DNA of 64,000 nucleotides from Methylococcus sp. Mc7 (GCF_019285515.1 NZ_CP079095.1:2049501-2113500); one strand, 5' to 3'. Positions 33,439 through 41,404 are shown, counted from the stretch's first letter. Program-made: numbers and translations. The notes: a model not told the origin generated them from the sequence alone.

Positions 33439-34728
33439 TCAAGGCAGATGCAGCAATCGATAGCCGTCGCTTTTCGTGTTCCACGACACAAACAAGGAAC
33501 CGCCATGATTGAGCAGCAGAGGATAGTCAGCCGGCCCGACCGTTTCGGCAACCGTGCGGTCGGCGCTCCATGTGCCACCGTCGTCTTCAGACGATCTGAG
33601 GCGCAACCTATGGCGGGTGCCGTCGAATTCCAGCCAAATCAGCACCACCCGAGGGCCGACCGCGACCACATCGGCGTGACCGGCCAGGTATTCTCGGCTA
33701 CCGACAGGGACGGGCGCGGAGAAAGTCCTGCCCCGGTCCGGCGACCGGGCGTAGAACAGCCCTTGCCGTTTGTCGCCCTGAGTGAACCAGACGATATGGT
33801 AAGTGCCCCTGTCACCGATCGACAACGCCGGTCCGTGCTCGGGACAGGCATCGATCTTCCAATCATCGAACGTAACGCGCCATGTCTTCCAGTCGCCAGC
33901 ATCGCGGCGGATCAGGCCGTGGTCGCGCACTCCTCCCGGATAAATCATCCGACTCAAGACCACCGGCGTTCCATCCGGCTCGAAGGCGGCGGCGATCCGG
34001 CAGCATTCGCAGGTATCGTTCACCACCTTGCGATTGACAAGATTCGGCGTATCCGAAAATTCGAGGAGCGCGTAATACATCGGAAGACCGACCTCGCGAT
34101 AGTCTCGGCGGTCGCGTTCATCATGCCAGTAGACATAAGGGCGACTATCGCCATCAACCACCAGCTTGCTCTGGTAGTCTTTCACCTCCTCCCAGCGCTC
34201 GCTGACGGGCTTGGGTTCGGAGAAATGGCGCCCCCCGTCCCCGGATACCGCAAGATAGGTGGTCATCGCCTGACGCCCTTCCGCCGGATAGGTGACCAGC
34301 ACCCTGCCGGCCCTGTCAACGGCAATCGACGGCCGGTCCTCCGATTGTGCTTTCATGCGTTGCCCGTCTGGATTGACGACCGTCGGAACACTAAACGTCT
34401 TGCCGAAATCCGACGACCGGTCGATCAGGACCAGTGAGTCCGAGATGGAGACTCGCCAGAGCCCGCCTCGCTGGTCGAAAGTTGCAGACATGGGCAGGCC
34501 GCGCTTTTCCGGCCGGGGCCTGGCGCCGGTCGCCGGGATGGGCGAACCGGCCGCGCAAGCAGCCAGCAACGCGCACAAAGTCAGAACGATCCCAAAGCTC
34601 AACGTCAGAGGGACCGCCGCCCTTGCGCCGGAAAGACTCCCGACCGGATCGGGGCCGGGTTCTCCCGCGTTAGAAGGTGATGGATATGCGGTTGACGATT
34701 CGGTAATCGGGTATGTTCTGGTGGCCAT
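33439..34728 (-). CDS. Exported sialidase-like (BNR/Asp-box) beta-propeller protein, probably a lipoprotein
   Basis: Up to 429 residues from the ATG at 34728, but that start lies inside the upstream gene. The real start may be the TTG at 34602 (387 aa), which directly precedes the hydrophobic stretch and lipobox LLAAC. Four Asp-box motifs are visible: SSDFGKTFS, SGDGGRHFS, SPDRGRTFS and SEDDGGTWS, giving a sialidase-type propeller. A conserved cysteine cluster (NDTCECCRIAAAF) and CPEHG lie in the middle. Catalytic residues of true sialidases cannot be confirmed. The CECC cluster and the TlpA neighbour suggest thiol or metal chemistry rather than sugar cleavage. Confidence 0.72.
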   Translation of the reverse strand: MATRTYPITESSTAYPSPSNAGEPGPDPVGSLSGARAAVPLTLSFGIVLTLCALLAACAAGSPIPATGARPRPEKRGLPMSATFDQRGGLWRVSISDSLVLIDRSSDFGKTFSVPTVVNPDGQRMKAQSEDRPSIAVDRAGRVLVTYPAEGRQAMTTYLAVSGDGGRHFSEPKPVSERWEEVKDYQSKLVVDGDSRPYVYWHDERDRRDYREVGLPMYYALLEFSDTPNLVNRKVVNDTCECCRIAAAFEPDGTPVVLSRMIYPGGVRDHGLIRRDAGDWKTWRVTFDDWKIDACPEHGPALSIGDRGTYHIVWFTQGDKRQGLFYARSPDRGRTFSAPVPVGSREYLAGHADVVAVGPRVVLIWLEFDGTRHRLRLRSSEDDGGTWSADRTVAETVGPADYPLLLNHGGSLFVSWNTKSDGYRLLHLP

Positions 34729-35797
34729 ATTCGTTGCGAACAATCGGTGCACCGAAAGAGAATGAGACATTCCAGTTTGCCCCCCCGGCATAGCGAAACC
34801 CCGGGGACAAATAAATAGTGTTACCACCGGTGTTTGGATCGACGACCCCGTGCGTATTTTGACTCGCACGCCACTCACCATTGATTTCCGCCACCAGCAC
34901 CCACGTGGCGCTGTTGGTTTCGGCGTACAAGGGGTTCGGAGCGCTATCCGACAAAGCATATGAAACAGCGACGTTGTACAAAAAGTCATCGCCCTGGTCG
35001 GAGCCCGCCACCCCGGTGCCTTGGAATTGATACTGATAGCTGGTATCCACCGACCATTGACCGAACCCATGGGTAAAGGCCGCCCCCACAAACGGGCTCC
35101 AGGCGCCGGTCCCCGGCTGGAAATGGGGGTCGAATGGCTCGCCCTGTTTGGTCTTCACATGGTCCATGCCCGTGGGCATCTGGAGGCCGAACAAGAGAGA
35201 GGCATGGGTCGAATTGTCCTTGGTATGCCAGAATCGATACTGCCCGAACGCAGTGATGTCCCCGAAACCGGTGGCATCCCCGAGCACGTCGACGTGATCC
35301 CCGTCCTCCGCGGGCGCGCGCACGTTGAATCGGGCCACGGCCGGAAGCCGCAGGCCGACGCTCAGCGTATCGGTGACGCCGTACGCGGCAAAGAGTGCTG
35401 GATTCAGGATGCCGGTCAAGCTGTGCACATCGGCACGCGGACCGTCGCCGAAGGCATTCTTGATTCGAAGCATTTGCGGGTTCGAGAAGCGGTTGAATTG
35501 AACCCACTGTGTTCGTTCTCCCACGACCCACTTACCGTCGGGCAAAGTGATCGCGCTGTCGGTGACGATAGGTGAAGCGATACCGAGACCGACGCCCAGT
35601 CCGCCGTGATCGGCGCGGACGCTGGTGCTGGCGGCGAACATGAACATCGGGGGGAGGGCGAGCACGGCAGCGGCGCCGATACCCGCCTTACCCGTATTCC
35701 TCGATGCCCGCGGTACGACCCTCACCGATGCGATGAATCCTGCCTGTATCCGGCTGACAGCGCGCTTACCGCACCCGATTATCGTGATCATGACCAA
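34670..35797 (-). CDS. Outer-membrane beta-barrel transporter-like protein
   Basis: 375 residues. A long N-terminal export signal is cleaved near TSVRA/DH. The mature part is rich in Gly and aromatic residues, with barrel-like strands and a C-terminal Phe (RIVNRISITF). The pattern (GLGIASPIVTDSAITLPDGKW, GVTDTLSVGLRLP, GFGDITAFGQYRF) resembles the MetA-pathway phenol/transporter barrel family. It is first in the operon with the propeller and TlpA proteins. Cargo unknown. Confidence 0.72.
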   Translation of the reverse strand: MVMITIIGCGKRAVSRIQAGFIASVRVVPRASRNTGKAGIGAAAVLALPPMFMFAASTSVRADHGGLGVGLGIASPIVTDSAITLPDGKWVVGERTQWVQFNRFSNPQMLRIKNAFGDGPRADVHSLTGILNPALFAAYGVTDTLSVGLRLPAVARFNVRAPAEDGDHVDVLGDATGFGDITAFGQYRFWHTKDNSTHASLLFGLQMPTGMDHVKTKQGEPFDPHFQPGTGAWSPFVGAAFTHGFGQWSVDTSYQYQFQGTGVAGSDQGDDFLYNVAVSYALSDSAPNPLYAETNSATWVLVAEINGEWRASQNTHGVVDPNTGGNTIYLSPGFRYAGGANWNVSFSFGAPIVRNEYGHQNIPDYRIVNRISITF

Positions 35798-35966
35798 TCC
35801 TCGGTAAGGTGCGTCCGCCGCGAGGTGTTCGCACGGGCTAATTCACTCATTCGGGAAATCAAGGCGGGGCTGCCGCCAGCGGCGCGGGCCCGCTTATCCC
35901 GTTTATGCACGCGTGGCTCCCGTTCCGAGGACACGCCACCCCCCATCGTGGGTTTACTTACTCTTA

Positions 35967-35991
35967 GTCGTCGGCCGAAGGACATCCTTAC
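35967..35991 (-). promoter_or_regulatory. ECF-type promoter for the barrel-propeller-TlpA operon
   Basis: On the minus strand, TGTAAGG (GTAAGG at 35991-35986), exactly 15 bp, then CGACTAA (CGAC at 35970-35967). Same hexamer-spacer-box as the four plus-strand copies at 38555, 39855, 40192 and 41380. Confidence 0.65.
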
Positions 35992-36031
35992 ACCTTGCCG
36001 GCGCCATTCGGCCCCGCCCGCTACAAAGTGC

Positions 36032-36148
36032 GACCCTGAGATATTCCGGGCGATAGGACCCGGCGGCCGGGTGGCCATTTCGGACATCGTCAGCAATGAA
36101 CCGGTCCCCGCCGAATCGAAGGCCGATCCAGTTCTTTGGAGTGGTTGC
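36032..36148 (+). pseudogene. Fragment of an ArsM-type arsenite methyltransferase
   Basis: The frame reads EIFRAIGPGGRVAISDIVSN and then EPVPAESKADPVLWSGC, closely matching the segment after the SAM-binding core of ArsM methyltransferases (motif PGGR...SDIV, WSGC). No start, N-terminal Rossmann core or C-terminal part is present. It is a remnant only. Confidence 0.65.
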
Positions 36149-36174
36149 CCGGTCAAGCGACGTGGGCCGAACAG

Positions 36175-37131
36175 TCATCGCATCGATTCATCGCTCGCCA
36201 GTGGAATCCGAGCGCACTGCAGGTCCTCGGCGAACCGCACCGGGCCCTGGTAGTGCTGTCGGATCGCCGTCAGACTTTCATCCTCCCGCCCCAGCGTGCG
36301 GCCCATGCGATGGCTGAGCAGCAGCATCTTGACCCCCGCCTCGCCGGCCATGCGGCCGATCTCCCGCGGCGTCGCGTGCAGTCGGCGCGCGACCGGATCG
36401 GCATCGTCCGGGACCGCGTGATCCATCACCAACACGTCGGCACCTCGGGCCAGACGTGCGAACGCCGGGTTGTCGCCGTTTAGATCACCGCTGAAGACGA
36501 TCCGCTTGCCTTCGCTGATGATGCGGTAGGCGAGTGCCGGCAGTGGCCCGTGCCGAACGCCGACCGCGTCGACGCGAAAGGCCGCATGCTCGAAGACGGT
36601 GCGCGGCGTCCCGCTGCGGGACGGAACGGGGTGGACATCCAGCCGGAACAAGCCACCACTGCCGTCCAGGAAGCCCGACAGATAACGGAAAGCGCCCTTC
36701 GCCGGATCGAACAGGATACGGACGAACTCGTCCATGGCGGGCATCACCTCGTTGCCGTCGGGACCCGCCAGTGGCAACGGGCGGCTGCGGCCGGAGAAGA
36801 ACCCGGTCTTCAGAATCGCCGGCAAGTCGGCCACGTGGTCGACATGGAGGTGCGTGATCGCGATCAGCTCGAGATCCTCGATCCGCGCGCCGGCTTCGCC
36901 GAAGCGCACGAACACGCCGCCGCCCGCGTCCACCAGCACGCGCGAGCGGCCGCCCTGCCACAGCAGGTAGCCCGAGGACGCGCGGCCCGGCTCGGCGGCC
37001 GGACCGCCGGAACCGAGGATCTGCACGGCCAGCGCGGCGCCTGCGCAGCCCGCGCTCGCCCTGGCCGCCCCCGGCACGCCGAGTGTGGCCAAGGCGGAAC
37101 ACAGTAGTAACCAGCGCGCGGCGGCCATCAT
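36175..37131 (-). CDS. Exported metallo-beta-lactamase-fold hydrolase
   Basis: 318 residues from ATG 37131, with a signal peptide (WLLLCSALATLGVPGAARA). The MBL signature ITHLHVDHVADL supplies the metal-binding His and Asp; further ligands are probable in VFSGDLNGDN, DHAVPDD and LLSHRMG. The layout (strand with VQILGSGGP at the start, long active-site loops) resembles RNase Z/arylsulfatase-like members, but export argues for an extracytoplasmic substrate. The start overlaps the stop of the GT2 gene (ATGA-like overlap at 37128-37131), so the two are coupled. Confidence 0.82.
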   Translation of the reverse strand: MMAAARWLLLCSALATLGVPGAARASAGCAGAALAVQILGSGGPAAEPGRASSGYLLWQGGRSRVLVDAGGGVFVRFGEAGARIEDLELIAITHLHVDHVADLPAILKTGFFSGRSRPLPLAGPDGNEVMPAMDEFVRILFDPAKGAFRYLSGFLDGSGGLFRLDVHPVPSRSGTPRTVFEHAAFRVDAVGVRHGPLPALAYRIISEGKRIVFSGDLNGDNPAFARLARGADVLVMDHAVPDDADPVARRLHATPREIGRMAGEAGVKMLLLSHRMGRTLGREDESLTAIRQHYQGPVRFAEDLQCARIPLASDESMR

Positions 37132-38333
37132 CGATCTCTGCGGGGTACGCGTGTCGCCGGGTTGCAATCCAGACGGCCACGTGGGTCGAGCCGATAGCGC
37201 CGTCCGCGCCAATCGATCTCGGTGCGGGTGAGTGCCCGGGCGTAAATCAACGGCGCCGCCAGCCAAAGCGCGAATCCGACCCACCGCAGCGACCACGGCA
37301 AAGGCGCGCCGCCCAGGCGCACATGCAGGTCGTGGATCATCCAACCGACCGCGATCGGCACGCTGCCGGACAGAACCGCCACCAGCGGCAGGCTGCGGCC
37401 CGCTGCCACCAGCGCGATCGCCAGGCCAGCCCAGAACGCGCCCCCGACCAGCCAGTGATGCAGCTTGAACGCCAATACCGGCAGACCCGAGCGGGAGAAA
37501 GCGAGCCAGCGCACCAGGATCGGTAAGAATTCATGCAGCGACGCGCCTTGCTGGATGATCGCGACCGGATGCGACGACATCACGTTGCGGTAGCCGTACT
37601 CGTTCAGACGGTGGCCGAGGAACATGTCGTCGACCAGTTGCCCGTCGGCTGTCTCCAAGCCGCCGATGGCTGCGATCGCCTCGCGTTTGAAGGCCATGAA
37701 TTCCCCCATGATGAACGGGAGCTCCCCACCCCGGTCTGCCGCGGCGGCGATCGCGGCCGGCTCGTACAAGCCGTTGATCATCAGAGCGTAACCGGCATCA
37801 CCGACGGTCAGCGGCGGTGCCGTGGCAACCACCGGCGCAAAGGCCGCGCCGGCGCCGGCCGTCCCCAGCAAAGTGTCCACCAGCGTACGCAGCGCGTCAC
37901 GGTCCTGTCGCACATCGGAATCCACGAATGCGACCAACTCGCCCCGCGCTTCGCGCAAGCCGGCGATCATCGCATTGAGCTTGCCGGTACGATTCCCGGC
38001 GGGGCGGCCGCAGAACAGCACTCGAGTGTCGTCCGCATGGCCGCGCTCGGCAAGGACTTTTTCCACCACCGGCCAGGCCGGTTCCCGGTGGTCGTCGAAC
38101 ACGAACAGCGTTTCGACCGGACCGGGATAGCCATGGTCCAGCGCGGCGCGGACGTTCGCTTCGAGACCGGTATCGAGGGCCTTGATCGGGCGAATTACAG
38201 TGATGGAGGGATGGTTCCTGGGTTTTGGTCGCAACGGGAGCCCGCGCAATGCGCGTCGCTGCCAGCAGTAGGTGTGTCCGACCCACACCAGTAGCACGGC
38301 GGCCAACAGGGTGAGTGCAAGTGTCGTGTTCAT
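37128..38333 (-). CDS. Membrane glycosyltransferase, family 2 (ceramide glucosyltransferase-like)
   Basis: 401 residues. An N-terminal TM helix, then a GT-A domain: PSITVIRPIKALD, FVDSDVRQD (the D-x-D site), a second acidic motif DDMFLGHRL, and RWLAFSR as the (Q/R)XXRW-like motif. Three C-terminal hydrophobic segments follow. This arrangement matches GT21/HpnI-type enzymes that glycosylate lipid acceptors such as ceramide or hopanoids. The hopanoid reading is possible in a methanotroph but cannot be decided here. A weak CGACTAAGG box on the minus strand at about 38486-38495 could be its promoter. Confidence 0.8.
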   Translation of the reverse strand: MNTTLALTLLAAVLLVWVGHTYCWQRRALRGLPLRPKPRNHPSITVIRPIKALDTGLEANVRAALDHGYPGPVETLFVFDDHREPAWPVVEKVLAERGHADDTRVLFCGRPAGNRTGKLNAMIAGLREARGELVAFVDSDVRQDRDALRTLVDTLLGTAGAGAAFAPVVATAPPLTVGDAGYALMINGLYEPAAIAAAADRGGELPFIMGEFMAFKREAIAAIGGLETADGQLVDDMFLGHRLNEYGYRNVMSSHPVAIIQQGASLHEFLPILVRWLAFSRSGLPVLAFKLHHWLVGGAFWAGLAIALVAAGRSLPLVAVLSGSVPIAVGWMIHDLHVRLGGAPLPWSLRWVGFALWLAAPLIYARALTRTEIDWRGRRYRLDPRGRLDCNPATRVPRRDR

Positions 38334-38554
38334 GATGCTACTCCTCGTGCCGTCAGCGCGACTGACGATGTTATTCGTTTGCCCCGGCTCGGTGCCGCTT
38401 CTGTTCCTTGAGTGTTGGTCGCGGGAGTGGTTTTCGGCCGGGGGCCTCGGGTGGCCCTCATCCCGACGAAGCCGCCGGGATTGACGACCCTTAGTCGCTC
38501 AATCGCCTCGATCACTTGCAAGTCCGTGGATGCGGTCGGCCCAGCGATCCAGAT

Positions 38555-38579
38555 GTAAGGACTGGCTGCATTCGGCGAC
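38555..38579 (+). promoter_or_regulatory. ECF-type promoter for thioredoxin-ccdA
   Basis: TGTAAGG (GTAAGG 38555-38560), 15 bp, CGACAAA (CGAC 38576-38579), about 65 bp upstream of ATG 38645. Confidence 0.6.
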
Positions 38580-38644
38580 AAACAAATCGTTGCAGCCACA
38601 TTCGCGGCTTCCGCTCGACTCCATTACCCCACAAGGAACCTCCC

Positions 38645-39022
38645 ATGTCTCTTTTAATCCGTAACTTTTTACTGTCCCTGCTTCTCGCCGTCCCGCTCGG
38701 GGCCGGCGCCGAGCCGTACACGCAAACGGCTTTCGAACGACTCCAAAAGGAAGGTGCGCCGGTCCTGGTGTCGATCCATGCCGACTGGTGCCCGACCTGC
38801 CGGGCGCAGGCGCCGATCGTCCAAAGCCTGCTGGAACAGAATCCCTACCGCCGCATTCAACTGCTGCGGGTGGACTTCGATGAGCAGAAGGACATCGTGA
38901 GGGCATTCAGGGCGTCGATGCAGAGCACCTTGATCGTTTTCAAGGAGGGTCGGGAAGTGGGCCGCAGCGTCGGCGACACCAGCGAGGCCGGCATCGCTGC
39001 GCTGCTCGGAAAGGCGCTGTGA
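38645..39022 (+). CDS. Periplasmic thioredoxin-like protein
   Basis: 125 residues with a signal peptide ending near LGAGA/EP and the active site SIHADWCPTCRAQAP. The fold is complete but compact, with the cis-Pro position replaced in the segment ASMQSTLIVFKEG (Thr instead of Pro, so the loop is unusual). It is followed after 10 bp by a CcdA-type membrane reductase that can feed it electrons. The two are under an ECF-type promoter shared with Cys-rich exported peptides, so its likely substrates are those cysteines (inference). Confidence 0.85.
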   Translation: MSLLIRNFLLSLLLAVPLGAGAEPYTQTAFERLQKEGAPVLVSIHADWCPTCRAQAPIVQSLLEQNPYRRIQLLRVDFDEQKDIVRAFRASMQSTLIVFKEGREVGRSVGDTSEAGIAALLGKAL

Positions 39023-39032
39023 GGGTGGTGCG

Positions 39033-39761
39033 ATGTTGGCACAAGCGGGCGTTTACGGCCTCAGCGTCGTCGCGGGCGTGCTGTCCACGCTGTCCCCCTG
39101 CGTGCTGCCATTGATCCCGATTCTGGTCGGGACGGCGCTGAGCGCGCACCGGTTGGGGCCTTTGGTCCTGGCGTTCGGACTGGCCCTGTCGTTCACCGTG
39201 GTCGGTATCTTCGTGGCCAGCGTGGGGGTATTGATCGGACTGGATCAGACCGTCTTCCGCACGATCGCCGCCGGTCTGTTGATCTTGTTCGGTCTGGTAC
39301 TGTTGTCGGGGCGCCTGCAACAGCGATTCGCGGCTGCGACCTCGGGTTTGAGCGGCGCCGGGCAACCACTGCTCGAACGTATCTCCAGCGACAGTCTGAC
39401 CGGTCAGTTCCTGCTCGGCCTGCTGTTGGGCGTGGTGTGGAGCCCCTGCGTCGGCCCGACCTTGGGTGCCACCATCACCTTGGCCAGTCAGGGCGAAAGC
39501 CTGGGTCATGCCGCTGCGGTCATGGCGCTGTTCGGCATCGGCGCCGGACTCCCGCTGATCGCGCTGGGGACCCTGTCCCATCGGGCCATGCTGCGCTTCA
39601 AGAGCAAGCTGTCGGCCACCGGCAAGACCGGCAAAACCCTGCTCGGCGCGTTGCTCCTGATCCTGGGGCTGCTGATCGTCACCGGCTACGACAAGGCGCT
39701 TGAAGCCTGGGTACTGACCCAGGCCCCCGAATGGCTGACGCGGCTGACCATCTCCATCTGA
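39033..39761 (+). CDS. CcdA/DsbD-type transmembrane thiol electron carrier
   Basis: 242 residues with six to seven TM helices. The two half-symmetric redox cysteines sit in STLSPCVLPLIP and VVWSPCVGPTLG, as in CcdA. Family members pass electrons from cytoplasmic thioredoxin to periplasmic thioredoxin-like partners. A GAGGGTGG site precedes ATG 39033. Confidence 0.9.
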   Translation: MLAQAGVYGLSVVAGVLSTLSPCVLPLIPILVGTALSAHRLGPLVLAFGLALSFTVVGIFVASVGVLIGLDQTVFRTIAAGLLILFGLVLLSGRLQQRFAAATSGLSGAGQPLLERISSDSLTGQFLLGLLLGVVWSPCVGPTLGATITLASQGESLGHAAAVMALFGIGAGLPLIALGTLSHRAMLRFKSKLSATGKTGKTLLGALLLILGLLIVTGYDKALEAWVLTQAPEWLTRLTISI

Positions 39762-39854
39762 GCGGATGGGTGGGAAAGCGGATCGGTCCCCGGAGCGCCG
39801 GGCAGGATTATCCGGCGTTTTCGATATCCGCTCGGAGGCGTGGAGAGACCGGCG

Positions 39855-39879
39855 GTAAGGAATGGCTTCTTGCACCGAC
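39855..39879 (+). promoter_or_regulatory. ECF-type promoter for the first NPCAA peptide gene
   Basis: GTAAGG 39855-39860, 15 bp, CGAC 39876-39879 (ACCGACCAAT). About 83 bp upstream of ATG 39963. The rest of 39762-39962 holds no gene. Confidence 0.6.
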
Positions 39880-39962
39880 CAATCGACGGATAACGCTTTT
39901 CCGACCCTTCGGTGAGGCGTCCGCCATCAACCTTAAACTTTTCTTCCACGGAGGATTCGACC

Positions 39963-40169
39963 ATGAACCCGAAAAAATCCCTGCTCTCCGCCGGTCTGCT
40001 CACCCTGACCCTGGGAACCGGCGGCTGCGCCATGATGTGCAGTCCCTGCGCACCGAAAACCCGGTCGACGCAAAAGAACCCTTGTGCGGCAAAAAACCCC
40101 TGCGCCGCCCAGAACCCTTGCTCCGCCAAGAACCCCTGTGCAGGTCGTAATCCCTGCGCGGCCCGGTGA
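39963..40169 (+). CDS. Small exported Cys-rich NPCAA-repeat protein 1
   Basis: 68 residues after a CACGGAGG ribosome-binding site. A hydrophobic leader (LLSAGLLTLTLGTGG) precedes CAMMCSPCAPK and then five tandem NPC units (NPCAAK, NPCAAQ, NPCSAK, NPCAGR, NPCAAR). Eight cysteines lie in the last ~48 residues. I know of no assigned family; low-complexity Cys-rich exported peptides of this type resemble bufferin-class metal-binding peptides in design. It is expressed from the same promoter type as bufA1, with thiol-reducing genes next door. Copper or other thiophilic metal binding is inferred. Confidence 0.75.
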   Translation: MNPKKSLLSAGLLTLTLGTGGCAMMCSPCAPKTRSTQKNPCAAKNPCAAQNPCSAKNPCAGRNPCAAR

Positions 40170-40191
40170 CTCGGCAAAAGAGCCGAAGCCT

Positions 40192-40216
40192 GTAAGGTCT
40201 CCTTCGGGACCGCGAC
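40192..40216 (+). promoter_or_regulatory. ECF-type promoter for the second NPCAA peptide gene
   Basis: TGTAAGG (GTAAGG 40192-40197), 15 bp, CGACTAAT (CGAC 40213-40216), 74 bp upstream of ATG 40290. Confidence 0.68.
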
Positions 40217-40289
40217 TAATGACACGAAGGCGCCGTTCGACCACGCCGGCCGCCTTCACCAATCTCATTCATAAAGCAGGAGACATCCC

Positions 40290-40556
40290 ATGAGTTCGAA
40301 GAAACCGCTATCCGCCACGCTCGCCGCCGGTCTGATCGGTCTGGCCCTCGCCGCACCGGCCGCGCGCGCCGGCAATCCCTGCAGCCCGTGCGCCCCCAAG
40401 GCCCGCTCGGGGCAAAAGGCGCAGATGCAGAATCCCTGTGCGGTCAAGCACCCCTGCGCCGCCAACCCTTGCGCCGGTAAAAACCCCTGTGCGGCTCAGA
40501 ACCCTTGCGCGGCGCAAAATCCCTGCGCCGCCAAGAACCCCTGCGCGGCGAAATAA
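40290..40556 (+). CDS. Small exported Cys-rich NPCAA-repeat protein 2
   Basis: 88 residues with a clear Sec signal (LAAGLIGLALAAPAARA/GN) and GCAGGAG before the start. The mature ~60 residues carry nine cysteines, almost all in NPC or HPC units spaced five to six residues (NPCAAQ, NPCAAK and variants). It is a paralogue of the 39963 product, but with a canonical signal-peptidase I site instead of a membrane-proximal Cys. The regular spacing suggests a repeating metal-thiolate fold. Confidence 0.78.
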   Translation: MSSKKPLSATLAAGLIGLALAAPAARAGNPCSPCAPKARSGQKAQMQNPCAVKHPCAANPCAGKNPCAAQNPCAAQNPCAAKNPCAAK

Positions 40557-40569
40557 GCAGGACCGAAGC

Positions 40570-40595
40570 GGCCGGCGGCACGTTGGCCGCCGGCC
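40570..40595. other. GC-rich hairpin after the second NPCAA gene
   Basis: GGCCGGCGGC / GCCGCCGGCC perfect 10-bp stem, loop ACGTTG. No T-run follows, so it may be a processing or attenuation hairpin; it ends 6 bp before the next start. Confidence 0.5.
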
Positions 40596-40601
40596 ATCTC
40601 G

Positions 40602-41369
40602 ATGACTCTCCGGACCATGGCAAACACACCGAATTCACTCGCAGTCGACACCCCGGATGCCTTGCCCCGCTTCGATCCGGCGGGCCTGGACCCGGCCCGC
40701 CTCGAAACCATGGCCGAGGCCGGCGCGCGCATCCTGGAATGCTACCGCGTGCTGCGCAAGGGCGGGCTCAACATCGTCGGCGAGGTGCTGCGCGATCAGG
40801 GCACGTTCTACGAACTCGATCACTATCCGAAAGACGACGTGTTCGACGACGAGAGCCATTGCCAGTATTACTACCACGCCCATCGCCCCGATTCGGGCGA
40901 GCACGGACATTTCCATACCTTCATCCGGCAGCCGGGCATGCCCGAGGGCGTCGCCCCGGTCGCTTACGAGGGAGAGGAGAAATGGCCCGCCGGCGATCAG
41001 GCGCTCACCCATCTCGTCGCCGTGTCCATGGACGCCTACGGCTTTCCCATAGGCCTCTTCGCCACCAACCGCTGGGTGACGGCCGAAGCCTGGTACCGCG
41101 CCGAGGACGTCATCGGCCTGCTAGACCGCTTTCGCATCGATCACGCCTTTCCCTCCTGGCCGGTGAACATCTGGCTGACCAATCTGCTCATCCTGTTCCG
41201 GCCCGAGGTGGAATGGCTGCTGCGCGAGCGCGATGCGGTGGTGGCTCGCTGGCAGAAGGATCATCCCGGAGTGGACGTGTACGAGGACCGTGCCCTGGAC
41301 GTCACGGGCTATCTGCCGATCGATGTCGAGGCACGCATCCGGGAAATCATGGCGGCCTTGGGCGATTGA
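40602..41369 (+). CDS. Uncharacterised conserved-looking cytoplasmic protein
   Basis: 255 residues from ATG 40602; ATG 40617 (MANTPN) is an alternative, and neither has a clear ribosome-binding site. No signal peptide or TM segment is seen. The sequence is soluble and acidic, rich in His and aromatic residues in the middle (FDDESHCQYYYHAHRPDSGE, HGHFHTF), which could bind metal. Tryptophan-rich TNRWVTAEAWYRAEDV follows. I do not recognise a named family. It lies between the Cys-rich peptide gene and the bufferin operon and may be co-transcribed with the former; a role in handling the same metal or peptide is only contextual inference. Confidence 0.75.
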   Translation: MTLRTMANTPNSLAVDTPDALPRFDPAGLDPARLETMAEAGARILECYRVLRKGGLNIVGEVLRDQGTFYELDHYPKDDVFDDESHCQYYYHAHRPDSGEHGHFHTFIRQPGMPEGVAPVAYEGEEKWPAGDQALTHLVAVSMDAYGFPIGLFATNRWVTAEAWYRAEDVIGLLDRFRIDHAFPSWPVNIWLTNLLILFRPEVEWLLRERDAVVARWQKDHPGVDVYEDRALDVTGYLPIDVEARIREIMAALGD

Positions 41370-41379
41370 ACCGTTCCCT

Positions 41380-41404
41380 GTAAGGAGCCGGACCCAGCCG
41401 CGAC
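41380..41404 (+). promoter_or_regulatory. ECF-type promoter for the bufferin operon
   Basis: TGTAAGG (GTAAGG 41380-41385), 15 bp, CGACTAAT (CGAC 41401-41404), 135 bp upstream of bufA1. The long leader holds two small hairpins (CCGG-TGTAAA-CCGG at 41464-41477; CGGGG-TCACG-CCCCG at 41485-41499, followed by CCTTTTCTT) that could attenuate transcription. Confidence 0.68.

Noticed and set aside
33439-34728. BNR-repeat protein as a true sialidase
   Set aside because: Asp-boxes alone do not prove activity; the arginine triad cannot be confirmed and the CECC cluster and neighbours point to another role.
35808-35835. Further GTAAGG hexamers (35813, 62256) as ECF promoters
   Set aside because: No CGAC box 15 bp downstream, unlike the five accepted copies.
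39990-40550. Short tandem repeats resembling a CRISPR array
   Set aside because: The repeats are codon-level NPCAAK/NPCAAQ units in frame, without spacers of constant length; no cas genes nearby.
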